DNA of 64,000 bases. Origin: Chryseobacterium defluvii. Its GTDB lineage: Bacteria; Bacteroidota; Bacteroidia; Flavobacteriales; Weeksellaceae. Location of the stretch: positions 620,001 through 684,000 of the forward strand of contig NZ_RBXB01000002.1 of NCBI RefSeq assembly GCF_003634775.1. The letters are read 5' to 3'. Below are positions 7,392-16,792 of this stretch, one piece after another. Every line of letters starts with the position of its first letter. The first letter of the stretch is position 1. The notes below the pieces were generated by a model. The model had not been told where the DNA came from, ran no database searches, and worked only from the letters and a program-made list of their open reading frames with translations. The translations under genes and the position numbers were made by a program.

Positions 7392-8982
7392 GTATAATAA
7401 AGGATTATTTAATGACTGGGTTCCGAAACCCATGCAGCTTTTGCTCATTGTACTGATGCTGATGGTAGTAATGCCGCTTGGAGGGGTTTATACCGGAAAC
7501 ATCAGCTTTATGACAGGAGGAACCGGTGCGCTTTCAGAGTATTTTTTATTTGCCAATTACGCGACAACCATCGGTATGGGAGCAGCAATGCCTTTGGTTT
7601 TGAGAATGAAAATGAGATTTAAGGTACGTCATAAAATTACGGCGTTGTTTATCCTTTTAGGATTGTTCAGTTTTGTGAATGCAACGACTTTGCAACCGAT
7701 GGTAATTGTAATAACTTCATTATTCATTGGTTTTTTCAAAATGATGGTGGCTATTGAGCTCTTTTTACCCATCATGATGATGATGGGAAACAGAGGCGTG
7801 TTTTATGGCGTTTTTTATACCTTTGTTTTAACTTTAAGCCAGGTTTCCAATTATTATGCGGTAGAAGTTTCTATTCTCTATAACTGGCAACAGTTTTTTA
7901 TCATTGCATCATTAGTATGTCTGGGTATGGCTCTGTTATGCTGGATCTTTATGCATAACCAGTATTTTGCATTAAAAGTGCCGTTATACTATATTGACTG
8001 GCTGAGTATCATCTTATTCGTTTCGACCTTTATGTTTTCGGCGTACGTATTTTCGTTTGGAAAGCAACAGGACTGGTGGAATTCTTCAAAAATCATGAAT
8101 GCAAGTATCGCTGCTTTTGTAAGTTTTGCGTTACTATCTGTTCGTCAGCTGACCTTGAAAAGACCTTATTTATCATTTAAAATATTCAAAAAAAACAATG
8201 TGATACACGGTTTGGTGATGCTGCTGTTTTTGGGAATGTTTTTAGGAACCACTTCTATTCAGAATACTTTTGCGGTTGGGGTTTTAGGCTATGATCAATT
8301 AACGAATGCCAAATTGAATGTTCTGATGGTTCCGGGGCTTGTATTGGCAGGAATAGTAGCTGTATTCTGGTTTAAAAAAGAAATACCGTTAAAAATGTAC
8401 ATCTTTTCAGGCTTTTCGGCGATGATGGGATATGCTATTATCATGTATTTTTCAATGGTATTAGAGTTCAGCTTTGACAGATGGTATTTGCCGATGTTCC
8501 TGAAAGGTTATGGGATGGGCTCCTTATTCATTTCTATCTGGTTCTATACGCTGGATAAGCTGGAACTGGATGATCTGCTTGCTGCAATTGGTCTTGTGTT
8601 GGTTTGGAGAACCTTTCTTGCTGTAGGAATTTTCTCGGCATTGTATTCATGGTTTCAATACCATTTTCAGGTAGTGGGAATAGGGGATTTAGCAGTATAT
8701 GTTGATGGAATGACCATTACTCCGCAAACGCTGGCTCCCAATATGAAGTTAGTTCAATTCAACGCGATCATCATAGCCGGTAAAAAGATATTCGGATATA
8801 TTATTTTGGCCGGGTTTGGGGTGTTGGGATATATTTTAACGCATCATTTCGGAAGAGAACGTTTCCAATATGTACGATTTGTCAGAATGCTTGGCGGGAA
8901 ATCCGTCATAGCCAGAAGAAGACTGCACGAAAGAAAAAAATTATTAGAAGAAATAAAAGACGCAGCAGGACCTGCGATCTGA
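7390..8982 (+). CDS. MFS efflux transporter, EmrB/DHA2-like
   Basis: The 530-residue protein is very hydrophobic, with about 14 predicted transmembrane segments, the number typical of the DHA2 (EmrB/QacA) drug:H+ antiporter family. The C-terminal tail is basic and cytoplasmic (RMLGGKSVIARRRLHERKK). It is the third gene of the efflux operon and would be the inner-membrane motor. Classic family motifs are weakly kept, as in other Bacteroidota members. A repeat-containing spacer of 115 bases precedes it. Confidence 0.88.
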   Translation: MYNKGLFNDWVPKPMQLLLIVLMLMVVMPLGGVYTGNISFMTGGTGALSEYFLFANYATTIGMGAAMPLVLRMKMRFKVRHKITALFILLGLFSFVNATTLQPMVIVITSLFIGFFKMMVAIELFLPIMMMMGNRGVFYGVFYTFVLTLSQVSNYYAVEVSILYNWQQFFIIASLVCLGMALLCWIFMHNQYFALKVPLYYIDWLSIILFVSTFMFSAYVFSFGKQQDWWNSSKIMNASIAAFVSFALLSVRQLTLKRPYLSFKIFKKNNVIHGLVMLLFLGMFLGTTSIQNTFAVGVLGYDQLTNAKLNVLMVPGLVLAGIVAVFWFKKEIPLKMYIFSGFSAMMGYAIIMYFSMVLEFSFDRWYLPMFLKGYGMGSLFISIWFYTLDKLELDDLLAAIGLVLVWRTFLAVGIFSALYSWFQYHFQVVGIGDLAVYVDGMTITPQTLAPNMKLVQFNAIIIAGKKIFGYIILAGFGVLGYILTHHFGRERFQYVRFVRMLGGKSVIARRRLHERKKLLEEIKDAAGPAI

Positions 8983-9002
8983 CGAAACCTTGTTTTTCAT
9001 TT

Positions 9003-9040
9003 GGTAAAGCTTCATTTATTTTTTTAAATGGGGCTTTACC
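9003..9040. terminator. candidate terminator after the efflux operon
   Basis: GGTAAAGC at 9003-9010 pairs with GCTTTACC at 9033-9040, and the stem extends imperfectly inward to a T-rich loop. It is the only hairpin between the pump gene and the next gene, but its trailing T tract is short. Confidence 0.4.
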
Positions 9041-9075
9041 TTTGTATTTAAAAAAATCTAAAATCAGTATCTTTG
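9041..9075 (+). promoter_or_regulatory. candidate promoter of the methyltransferase gene
   Basis: TATCTTTG (9068-9075) matches TAnnTTTG. TTTG at 9041-9044 gives a spacer of 23 bases, at the long end of the accepted range. Confidence 0.35.
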
Positions 9076-9093
9076 TGGCCTTAAAAAACAGGT

Positions 9094-9798
9094 ATGAAAG
9101 ACTTAATGGGAAAAGCGATCTGGGATTTTTATCACAATGAAAATCCTGAAGATTTACAGACGGAAACCTCAATTTCTGAACTGGATGAACTTCCTGTAGA
9201 TTATCTTTTCAGAGGTTTTGAAGAGATGAATGAAATCGAACAGCAAGCACTTCAATTGGCCCAAGGAAAAGTTCTGGATATTGGAGCAGGAGCAGGTTCG
9301 CACAGTTTATACCTTCAAAATAAAAAAGAACTTGATGTGGTAGCTTTAGATATTTCCCCGAAATCTATTGAAATCTGTAAGTTACGTGGAGTAAAAAATG
9401 CTGTTTGCAAAAACATGCTTGAATTTTCGGGGGAAACTTTCGATACCATTATATTATTGATGAATGGAACGGGTATTTTCGAAAGCCTAGCCAACATTGA
9501 TACCTATCTTCAAAAATTACATTCTTTATTGAATGAAAACGGACAGATTTTAATCGATAGTACAGATATTCTTTATATGTTTGACCGTGATGAAGACGGC
9601 GGTGTTTATATTCCAGCAGGCGGATATTATGGTGAACTCGATTATGTTGTTCATTATAAAGGGGATTCTGAAGAGCCTATTAAATGGTTATATCTGGATT
9701 TTAATACTTTAAAAAATGCAGCCGAAAATAATGGTTTTAAGATTGAAAAAGTATTGCAATATGAAGACTCTTATTTGGCAAGACTTATTAAAAAATAA
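9094..9798 (+). CDS. class I SAM-dependent methyltransferase
   Basis: The 234-residue protein contains motif I of class I methyltransferases (VLDIGAGAGSHSLYL, about residues 59-73), the acidic residue of motif II (VVALDIS), and a motif IV-like stretch FDTIILLMNGTGIF. These are SAM-binding features. The rest is typical of small-molecule methyltransferases in Bacteroidota, but the substrate cannot be read. It stands alone with its own promoter and is convergent with metG. Confidence 0.85.
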   Translation: MKDLMGKAIWDFYHNENPEDLQTETSISELDELPVDYLFRGFEEMNEIEQQALQLAQGKVLDIGAGAGSHSLYLQNKKELDVVALDISPKSIEICKLRGVKNAVCKNMLEFSGETFDTIILLMNGTGIFESLANIDTYLQKLHSLLNENGQILIDSTDILYMFDRDEDGGVYIPAGGYYGELDYVVHYKGDSEEPIKWLYLDFNTLKNAAENNGFKIEKVLQYEDSYLARLIKK

Positions 9799-9807
9799 TA
9801 CAGATAC

Positions 9808-9897
9808 ATTGTCATTCTGACGAAGGAAGAGTCTCCATTGACTTATGACATGGTTTATCGAGATTCTTTATTTCACTTTGTGCATTCAGAATACAAT
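9808..9897. repeat. dispersed flavobacterial repeat (GTCATTCTGACGAAGGAAG type)
   Basis: The element starts ATTGTCATTCTGA (9808-9820) and ends with a near-complement TCAGAATACAAT (9886-9897), with GAAGGAAGAGTCTC and GAGATTCTT halves inside. The terminal repeats and wording resemble a family of short palindromic repeats I know from flavobacterial intergenic regions. It may be a miniature mobile or REP-like element. Confidence 0.55.
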
Positions 9898-9908
9898 ACC
9901 ATAAAAGA

Positions 9909-9938
9909 AAAAGAGACTACAATTTTGCAGTCTCTTTT
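9909..9938. terminator. bidirectional intrinsic terminator
   Basis: A 10-bp perfect stem (AAAAGAGACT, 9909-9918, with 9929-9938) is flanked by A and T tracts between the convergent methyltransferase and metG genes. Confidence 0.8.
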
Positions 9939-9956
9939 ATATTTATTTGGATTTAA

Positions 9957-11990
9957 TTATCCGATTTCAACACCGTTTTCAACTTGATCATCCGGCGTTA
10001 CAAACGATAGCTTACCATCTGATTTAGTAGTTAAAAGTAACATTCCCTGAGATTCAATTCCTCTAATCTTTCTTGGAGCCAGGTTTAAAAGAATCATTAC
10101 TTGCTTGCCTATCAGTTCTTCCGGAGTAAAGCTTTCTGCAATCCCTGAAACTACCGTTCTTACATCTACACCTGTATCAACCGTCAGTTTTAAAAGCTTA
10201 TCGGCTTTTTCTACTTTCTCAGCTTCTAAAATGGTAGCTGTTCTCAGGTCGATTTTAGTGAAATCATCAAAATTGATTTGTTCTTTCATAGGAGTGGCGT
10301 TAGGATTGGTTTTTTTGTTGTTTTGTTTTGTTTGTTCTAATTTCTCAATCTGAGCATCTATTACACTGTCTTCAATTTGAGAGAATAAAAGAGGAGCGAC
10401 ATTTATTTTATGACCTGCTTCAATTAAAACTTTTGAATGTTCAATATCATTCCAGTTCATTTGTTTGATATTGAAAATGTCATAAATTTTCTGTGCTGTA
10501 AAAGGAAGGAAAGGCTCAGCTAAATTTCCTAATGCAGCAGCTATTTGGGCGCCAATAAATAGAATTTTTTTAGTTTTATCTAAATCAGTTTTGATAGTTT
10601 TCCAAGGCTCTTCATCAGCCAAATACTTATTACCAAATCTTGCCAAATTCATGAATGATGTTAATGCATTCCTGAATTCGTAATTTTCAAGATAGTTTTT
10701 TATTTCTGTAGCTTTGATACCGATCTCTTCAAGTTCAGGAGCATTGATGTCACCTTCAGGAATAATCCCGTCAAAGTTTTTATTAATTAAAACGGCAACT
10801 CTGTTGATGAAGTTTCCGAAAATTCCTACCAATTCAGAATTATTCTTCGTCTGAAAATCTTTCCAGGTAAAGTTATTATCCTTTGTTTCCGGAGCAGAAG
10901 AAAGAAGAGCATATCTCAATACATCCTGCTGTCCAGGGAAATCTTCAACATATTCATGTGCCCAAACCGCCCAGTTTCTTGAAGTTGAGATTTTATCGTT
11001 TTCAAGATTCAGGAATTCAAAAGCCGGAACATTTTTCGGCATTATATAATCTCCATGAGCTTTCATCATCGAAGGGAAGATAATACAGTGGAATACAATG
11101 TTATCTTTTCCGATGAAATGAACTAAATCACTTCCTTCACTTTGCCAGTAATCTTTCCAATCCTTTCCATTCTTTTCTGCCCATTCTTTCGTAAAAGAAA
11201 TGTACCCGATCGGTGCATCAAACCATACATATAATACTTTTCCTTCAGCACCCGGAAGAGGTACGGGAACTCCCCAGTTCAGGTCTCTGGTCATTGCACG
11301 AGGCTTTAAACCATCGTTCAGCCAAGACTTTACCTGTCCGTAAACGTTGGGTTTCCAGTCATCTTTGTGACCTTCGATAATCCATTCGTTCAGGAAGCTT
11401 TCATATTCATTTAATGGAAGGTACCAGTTTTTGGTTGCTTTAAGCACAGGGACATTTCCGCTTAGCATAGATTTAGGATTGATAAGCTCAGAAGGAGAAA
11501 GGGTAGAACCACATTTTTCACACTGATCTCCATAAGCATTTTCGTTACCACAGTTTGGGCAGGTTCCTACAATATATCTATCTGCTAAAAATTCATTAGC
11601 CTGCTCATCAAAATACTGTTCAGAAACTTCTTCCGTAAATTTTCCTTTCTCATAAAGAGTTTTGAAGAAGTCTTGACTCGTTTCATAATGCTTTTTTGAA
11701 GTTGTTCTGGAGTATTCGTCAAATGAGATTCCAAGATCAGCAAAAGATTTTTTAATGACTTCGTGGTATTTATCCACAATATCCTGAGGGGTAACTCCTT
11801 CTTTTTTAGCTCGAATGGTAATAGGAATACCATGCTCATCCGAACCGCAGATAAACGCTACATCTTTTCCTAATCTCCTTTGAAATCTTGCATAAACATC
11901 AGCAGGAATATACACCCCCGCTAAATGTCCTATATGAACCGGACCGTTTGCGTAAGGCAAAGCAGCCGTAATCATCTTCCTGTTTGACAT
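9957..11990 (-). CDS. metG: methionyl-tRNA synthetase
   Basis: I choose the start at 11990 (MSNRKMITAALPYANGPV), giving 677 residues; the in-frame extension to 12014 is not family-like. The class I HIGH motif is at residues 19-22, a four-cysteine zinc knuckle (CPNCGN...CEKC) follows at about 145-165, and the KMSKS equivalent reads KISTS. The C-terminal 110 residues (FTKIDLRTATILEAEKVEKA) are the Trbp111/EMAP-like tRNA-binding domain that dimerises many bacterial enzymes. The enzyme charges tRNA-Met with methionine in the cytoplasm. It is monocistronic and divergent from the starch locus. Confidence 0.97.
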   Translation of the reverse strand: MSNRKMITAALPYANGPVHIGHLAGVYIPADVYARFQRRLGKDVAFICGSDEHGIPITIRAKKEGVTPQDIVDKYHEVIKKSFADLGISFDEYSRTTSKKHYETSQDFFKTLYEKGKFTEEVSEQYFDEQANEFLADRYIVGTCPNCGNENAYGDQCEKCGSTLSPSELINPKSMLSGNVPVLKATKNWYLPLNEYESFLNEWIIEGHKDDWKPNVYGQVKSWLNDGLKPRAMTRDLNWGVPVPLPGAEGKVLYVWFDAPIGYISFTKEWAEKNGKDWKDYWQSEGSDLVHFIGKDNIVFHCIIFPSMMKAHGDYIMPKNVPAFEFLNLENDKISTSRNWAVWAHEYVEDFPGQQDVLRYALLSSAPETKDNNFTWKDFQTKNNSELVGIFGNFINRVAVLINKNFDGIIPEGDINAPELEEIGIKATEIKNYLENYEFRNALTSFMNLARFGNKYLADEEPWKTIKTDLDKTKKILFIGAQIAAALGNLAEPFLPFTAQKIYDIFNIKQMNWNDIEHSKVLIEAGHKINVAPLLFSQIEDSVIDAQIEKLEQTKQNNKKTNPNATPMKEQINFDDFTKIDLRTATILEAEKVEKADKLLKLTVDTGVDVRTVVSGIAESFTPEELIGKQVMILLNLAPRKIRGIESQGMLLLTTKSDGKLSFVTPDDQVENGVEIG

Positions 11991-12011
11991 TTTATAGTAA
12001 AATTTTAAGTG

Positions 12012-12019
12012 CAAAGATA
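12012..12019 (-). promoter_or_regulatory. -7 element of metG
   Basis: Read on the minus strand, this is TATCTTTG, a match to TAnnTTTG, about 21 bases before the metG ATG. A clear TTTG at the expected upstream distance was not seen. Confidence 0.4.
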
Positions 12020-12096
12020 AGGAATATCTTAAGAAATCCGAAGAGCAGTTTTTTTAACGATGTTTTAACAGTTCAGAGCGGTGAATATTACATTTA

Positions 12097-12187
12097 GTTA
12101 AACAAATGTTTAACTTTTTATTAAAAATAGCCCATTGTTATGTATGGCATAATTTGACGTAACCAAATGAAAAACAATTGTTTGGTT
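12097..12187 (+). promoter_or_regulatory. two dyads in the metG/susC intergenic region
   Basis: The 337-base divergent spacer between metG and susC contains GTTAAAC-AAAT-GTTTAAC (12097-12114) and a nested dyad AACCAAA...TTTGGTT (12161-12187) whose core is AAACAATTGTTT. These are candidate sites for a regulator of the starch locus. No regulator gene lies in the locus itself, and I could not place a convincing susC promoter. Confidence 0.35.
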
Positions 12188-12327
12188 TCAAATTGAACAA
12201 CCAATATACAGAAAATTAATAAATTTTTCAATGAATCGACAGAAATTATAATTTTTTTATAAATTGCGAGTCTGGGTTTTATCCAAGGAATGATACAAAA
12301 TAAAGAAACTATAAAAAAAACGATATT

Positions 12328-15207
12328 GTGAAAAATTTTACAACGGTATTAAAGATTGCGCCTGCATTTTTACTGGCAAGTACGGTAATTCATGCACAAA
12401 CAAACGATACTATAACACAGGAAAAAAAAATTGAAGAAGTTGTATTGGTGGGGTTTGGGGCTAAAAAGAAAACAGATCTTACAGGATCTGTAACAGCTGT
12501 TACTGAAAAAGATTTTAATAAAGGAGCTATTGTTTCTGCAGATCAGCTGATCCAAGGAAAAGCCCCCGGGGTTAGAATTACTAATGGAGGAGGATCACCG
12601 GATTCGGCACCCAACATAAGAATTCGTGGAGGATCTTCTATTAGTGCGTCGAATAATCCATTAATTGTAATTGATGGGATTCCTCTCGATTCCACGAATC
12701 CTGCAGGGATTCAAAATCCATTAGCTTTAGTAAATCCTAATGATATTGAATCATTCTCTATACTTAAAGATGCTTCAGCAACAGCGATCTATGGAGCCAG
12801 AGCTTCCAACGGGGTTATCCTTATTAAAACAAAATCGGGGGGAGGTAGATTAAAAATGAATTTTAGTACTAATGTTTCTCTGGGACAGGTGACTAAATAC
12901 ATTGATGTAATGAACTCCAGTCAATACGTTAATTTTATTCAGACATATTTCCCGAATGATGTCTGGAAGCTGGGGACGGGCGGAAGCCCTGCTAATCCTA
13001 CGGTAATGGGTAAGATCTATGATACCGACTGGCAGGATGTAGTGTACAGAACGTCCGTATCTACAGATAACAATTTTAGTGCTTCAGGAAATTTATTTAA
13101 AACACTTCCTGTAAGGTTATCATTAGGCTACAACAGAACCGAAGGGGTGGTGAAAAATGATGATCTGGAAAGATTTTCAGCTACTTTAAGGTTAACACCA
13201 ACGTTTTTTGACAAACATTTAAAAGTAGATATCAACGCAAAAGGTTACAGAGTAGATAAAAATACAGTAGATGCGGGAGGTGCTATTGGTGCTGCATTAA
13301 CGAGAAACCCTACCTTGCCGGTGTACAGCAGTGATGTATTTGGGCAAGAAATGGGTCAGAATTATTTTGGTGGATATTATCAGAATTTTTATCAGGCAAA
13401 TGGGGTATACAATTTAACGTATGACTCCAATCCATTAGGATTGCTAATGCAAAGACACCGTCCAGAGAATACTTACCGATTCCTTGGGAATGTGGAATTA
13501 GACTATAAGTTTCATTTTCTGCCTGATTTGAGAGCGGTAGTGAATATGGGGTTGGAATCTTCAAGGACTAAGATTCGTGAGACCTATGATCAGAATGCCA
13601 GAAATTCAATTATTAATCTTACGACCAATTCTTTACAGGACCTAATCTATAACCCAGGTCTGGCCTACGCTGAAAACCAGTTTACCAATAACAGAAACCT
13701 GGATGCTTATTTAGTGTATAGCAGAAAGATTAATGATTTTATTACCAACTTTTTAATTCAGGGAGGGTATACCTATCAGGATTTCAGATATGATGGAAAT
13801 AAAGAACAGTTTTATTCTGATCCTTCAGGAAGCGGTATCCGTATCCCGCAGCCGAACAGAGCAAACCCTAATTACGGTTATTTCAATCATCTGAATCTTC
13901 AGTCTTTCTTTGCAAGAACCAATATTGACATCAAGAACAAATATCTTTTCACGGCTTCATTCAGAGCGGATGCTTCATCCCTTTTCAATGGATTTGATAA
14001 TCAATGGGGGTATTTCCCTTCAGCGGCATTTGCATGGAAGATGCAGGAGGAAGCATTCTTGAAAAATTCGGAAGTTGTTAAGGAATTAAAGTTGAGAATC
14101 GGTTGGGGACAAACCGGACAGCAGGATATCACACAAATCGCAGGCGGATTCTATCCTTCCAGACCTTTATTCTCATTAGGCGGGGAAAATGCACAATATC
14201 TTCCAGGATTTAATATTTACTCTGCATTAGGATATAATCAAAACCTGAAGTGGGAAACTACAACAAGCTGGAATGTTGGATTTGATTTTAGCTTATTTAG
14301 AGGCAATGTATTATCCGGAAGTATTGATTTTTATGACAGGAAATCCACAGACCTTTTACTGAAGGCACCTGTTCCTCCCGGGCAAGGGCTTACCAATGAA
14401 TTTTCAGACAACGTAGGTTCTTTAAGAAACAGAGGGGTGGAAATGAATTTGAACATTAATCCTATTAAAAAAGAAAATATCAACTGGAACATATTTGGTA
14501 ACATTGCTTATAACAAAGGAGAAATCCTGGAGCTAAAATACTATGACAGAATTTTAGCTGGTGGAGACCTTCCTGTTGGTACTGGCGTTAAAATCGCTTA
14601 TCATGTGGTGGGCCTTCAGCCTTATTCTGCATGGATGTTCCAACAGGTATATGATGATAACGGAAACCCGATAGCAGATACTTTCGTTGATAGAAATGGT
14701 GATGGTAAGATCACCAATGATGACCGCTATGATGCACAGATAATTCCTAATTTCACCTATGGATTCGGTACAAGTTTAAACTATAGAAATTGGGATTTTA
14801 CGGCTAATTTCAGAGGACAGATTGGCGGTAAAGTGTATGACGGAAGACATGTTGCGCAAGGATTTATCAACCAGGCTAAAACGGCCAATTCCGAGCATCT
14901 AAGCAACGTGCTTGATTTCTATGACGGAAGATCATCATTCAATCTTGTTCAACCAACAGACAATATGTATTTTTCTGATTATTTCTTACACGATGCGTCA
15001 TTCCTTAGACTGGATAATGTGACCGTAGGATATAGCATCGAGAAAATATTTGGAAATAAGCTTGATCTAAGGGTATATGGATCAGTTAACAATGCATTTA
15101 TCCTGACGAAGTACAAAGGGCAGGATCCAGAAAACTTTGGTGGAGTTGATAACAACTTCTATCCAAGACCAAGAATTTATACTATTGGTTTCAACTTTAA
15201 CTTTTAA
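12328..15207 (+). CDS. susC: SusC/RagA family TonB-dependent outer membrane transporter
   Basis: The 959-residue protein starts with GTG and a signal peptide ending in ASTVIHAQ. It has the TonB-box-like region EEVVLVGFG, the plug domain (about 45-165, GKAPGVRITNGGGSPDS, IRIRGGSSI, DGIPLDS), and a 22-strand barrel ending in an aromatic residue (IGFNFNF). The carboxypeptidase-regulatory-like domain that precedes the plug in many SusC proteins is absent. With SusD it would import malto-oligosaccharides across the outer membrane, powered by TonB. It leads an operon with susD 11 bases downstream. Confidence 0.93.
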   Translation: MKNFTTVLKIAPAFLLASTVIHAQTNDTITQEKKIEEVVLVGFGAKKKTDLTGSVTAVTEKDFNKGAIVSADQLIQGKAPGVRITNGGGSPDSAPNIRIRGGSSISASNNPLIVIDGIPLDSTNPAGIQNPLALVNPNDIESFSILKDASATAIYGARASNGVILIKTKSGGGRLKMNFSTNVSLGQVTKYIDVMNSSQYVNFIQTYFPNDVWKLGTGGSPANPTVMGKIYDTDWQDVVYRTSVSTDNNFSASGNLFKTLPVRLSLGYNRTEGVVKNDDLERFSATLRLTPTFFDKHLKVDINAKGYRVDKNTVDAGGAIGAALTRNPTLPVYSSDVFGQEMGQNYFGGYYQNFYQANGVYNLTYDSNPLGLLMQRHRPENTYRFLGNVELDYKFHFLPDLRAVVNMGLESSRTKIRETYDQNARNSIINLTTNSLQDLIYNPGLAYAENQFTNNRNLDAYLVYSRKINDFITNFLIQGGYTYQDFRYDGNKEQFYSDPSGSGIRIPQPNRANPNYGYFNHLNLQSFFARTNIDIKNKYLFTASFRADASSLFNGFDNQWGYFPSAAFAWKMQEEAFLKNSEVVKELKLRIGWGQTGQQDITQIAGGFYPSRPLFSLGGENAQYLPGFNIYSALGYNQNLKWETTTSWNVGFDFSLFRGNVLSGSIDFYDRKSTDLLLKAPVPPGQGLTNEFSDNVGSLRNRGVEMNLNINPIKKENINWNIFGNIAYNKGEILELKYYDRILAGGDLPVGTGVKIAYHVVGLQPYSAWMFQQVYDDNGNPIADTFVDRNGDGKITNDDRYDAQIIPNFTYGFGTSLNYRNWDFTANFRGQIGGKVYDGRHVAQGFINQAKTANSEHLSNVLDFYDGRSSFNLVQPTDNMYFSDYFLHDASFLRLDNVTVGYSIEKIFGNKLDLRVYGSVNNAFILTKYKGQDPENFGGVDNNFYPRPRIYTIGFNFNF

Positions 15208-15218
15208 TCCGAAAAATA

Positions 15219-16772
15219 ATGAAAAGAACAAAAATATATAGTTTATTAGCAATAGCAGGTTTGTTTTTTGCTTCTTGTACTAGTGATCTGGAAACAGAAC
15301 CGAAATATGAACTTACATTGGAAGAACTTTTAATAAGAGATCCCAATGCAGTAGAAGGTCTTTTATCCAGAATGTACTCTACATTTGCATTATCAAGTGT
15401 AAGTGGTCCCGGTGATTCTGATATTGCCGGAGCTAATGCCGGAGAATCGCCGTTCATCAGAGGATTGGTAAATCTTAATGATTTTACTGCAGATGGAATG
15501 AAAAACAGATGGGGAGACAATGGTTTGGATCAACTTACTACAACTTCCGGATGGAATTCAAATAACAAGTTCTTTAAATATGTATATGACAGAATTTATT
15601 ATACGATTCCTCAAACAACCAATCTGATCCTTATTCTGAGAGATCGGGTAGATGTTCAAAATGAAGATCAGTATGTAAGTGAATTGAGATTTTTAAGAGC
15701 TTTATCTTACTATTATCTGATTGATTTCTTCGGAAAAGGACCTTTGGTTAACAACGATACCTATGGTTCTGCAACACCTCTTCCGGAATCATCAAGAGTT
15801 GAATTGTTCAACTTTGTTGAGGCCGAGCTAAAGGATGTTGAATCTAAAATAGCACCTACCAATACATATGGGAGAGCAAATCAGGCTGTTGTACAGATGC
15901 TATTGGCTAAACTGTATTTAAATGCAGAAGTTTATACAGGTACGGCAAGATATAATGATGCTGCTACATATGCTTCAAAAGTAATTACAAGCGGGAATTA
16001 TCAACTGGAGACTAGTTTTGCTAAAAACTTTAGAGCAGATAATAATACCTCAAAAGAAATTATCTTTCCTTTGATTGCTGATGCTACTTCTTCTCAAAGT
16101 TATGGGAATACAACATATATTGTTAATGGAAACTTAAACTCTACAACGATGAATCTTGCTACCTACGGAGCAGCAGAAGGATGGGGAGGACATCGTGCAT
16201 CAAAAGGATGGTATGGTTTGTTTGGAGCTAACGCATCGGAACTTGCCGCAAGTACGGATGTAAGAGCTAAAATGTTCTGGACTACAGGACATACCTTTGA
16301 AATGAATGATTATAAGGAGTGGACTAATGGATATCCATCTATTAAATTTTCTAATAGAAATACGGATGGATCAGGAAATGTAACCGCGTTTTCTTCTACA
16401 GATTTCCCTTTATTCAGATTGTCTGATGCCTATCTTATCTATGCGGAATGTGCACTTAGAGGGGCTTCTACGGCTACCGTTTCTCAAGGGCTTTCTTACG
16501 TAAACCTTATCCGTGCAAGAGCAGGAGCTACTATACTTGGAAGTATGACACTACAGACTATTTTGGATGAAAGAGGAAGAGAGCTAGGACTGGAAGGAGT
16601 AAGAAGACAAGACCTCATCCGTTACGGAAGATTTACCGGAGGAACTTATTTATGGCCTTGGAAAGGAGGAACCGCTAACGGAACTTCTATTTCAAGTAAC
16701 TACAATTTATTTCCAATTCCTGAATCTGCACTTCAGGCCAACCCTAATTTGACTCAAAACACAGGTTATTAA
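15219..16772 (+). CDS. susD: SusD/RagB family surface glycan-binding lipoprotein
   Basis: The 517-residue protein has a lipoprotein signal with the lipobox LFFASC (Cys about residue 20). The helical TPR-like SusD fold is indicated by LRFLRALSYYYLIDFFGKGPL (read as two adjacent segments) in the middle and ERGRELGLEGVRRQDLIRYG with NPNLTQNTGY at the end, all family hallmarks. It caps the SusC barrel on the cell surface and captures starch fragments. The gene follows susC after 11 bases and is followed by susE after 20. Confidence 0.93.
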   Translation: MKRTKIYSLLAIAGLFFASCTSDLETEPKYELTLEELLIRDPNAVEGLLSRMYSTFALSSVSGPGDSDIAGANAGESPFIRGLVNLNDFTADGMKNRWGDNGLDQLTTTSGWNSNNKFFKYVYDRIYYTIPQTTNLILILRDRVDVQNEDQYVSELRFLRALSYYYLIDFFGKGPLVNNDTYGSATPLPESSRVELFNFVEAELKDVESKIAPTNTYGRANQAVVQMLLAKLYLNAEVYTGTARYNDAATYASKVITSGNYQLETSFAKNFRADNNTSKEIIFPLIADATSSQSYGNTTYIVNGNLNSTTMNLATYGAAEGWGGHRASKGWYGLFGANASELAASTDVRAKMFWTTGHTFEMNDYKEWTNGYPSIKFSNRNTDGSGNVTAFSSTDFPLFRLSDAYLIYAECALRGASTATVSQGLSYVNLIRARAGATILGSMTLQTILDERGRELGLEGVRRQDLIRYGRFTGGTYLWPWKGGTANGTSISSNYNLFPIPESALQANPNLTQNTGY

Positions 16773-16792
16773 AAAAACTTAAATGATTAAGA

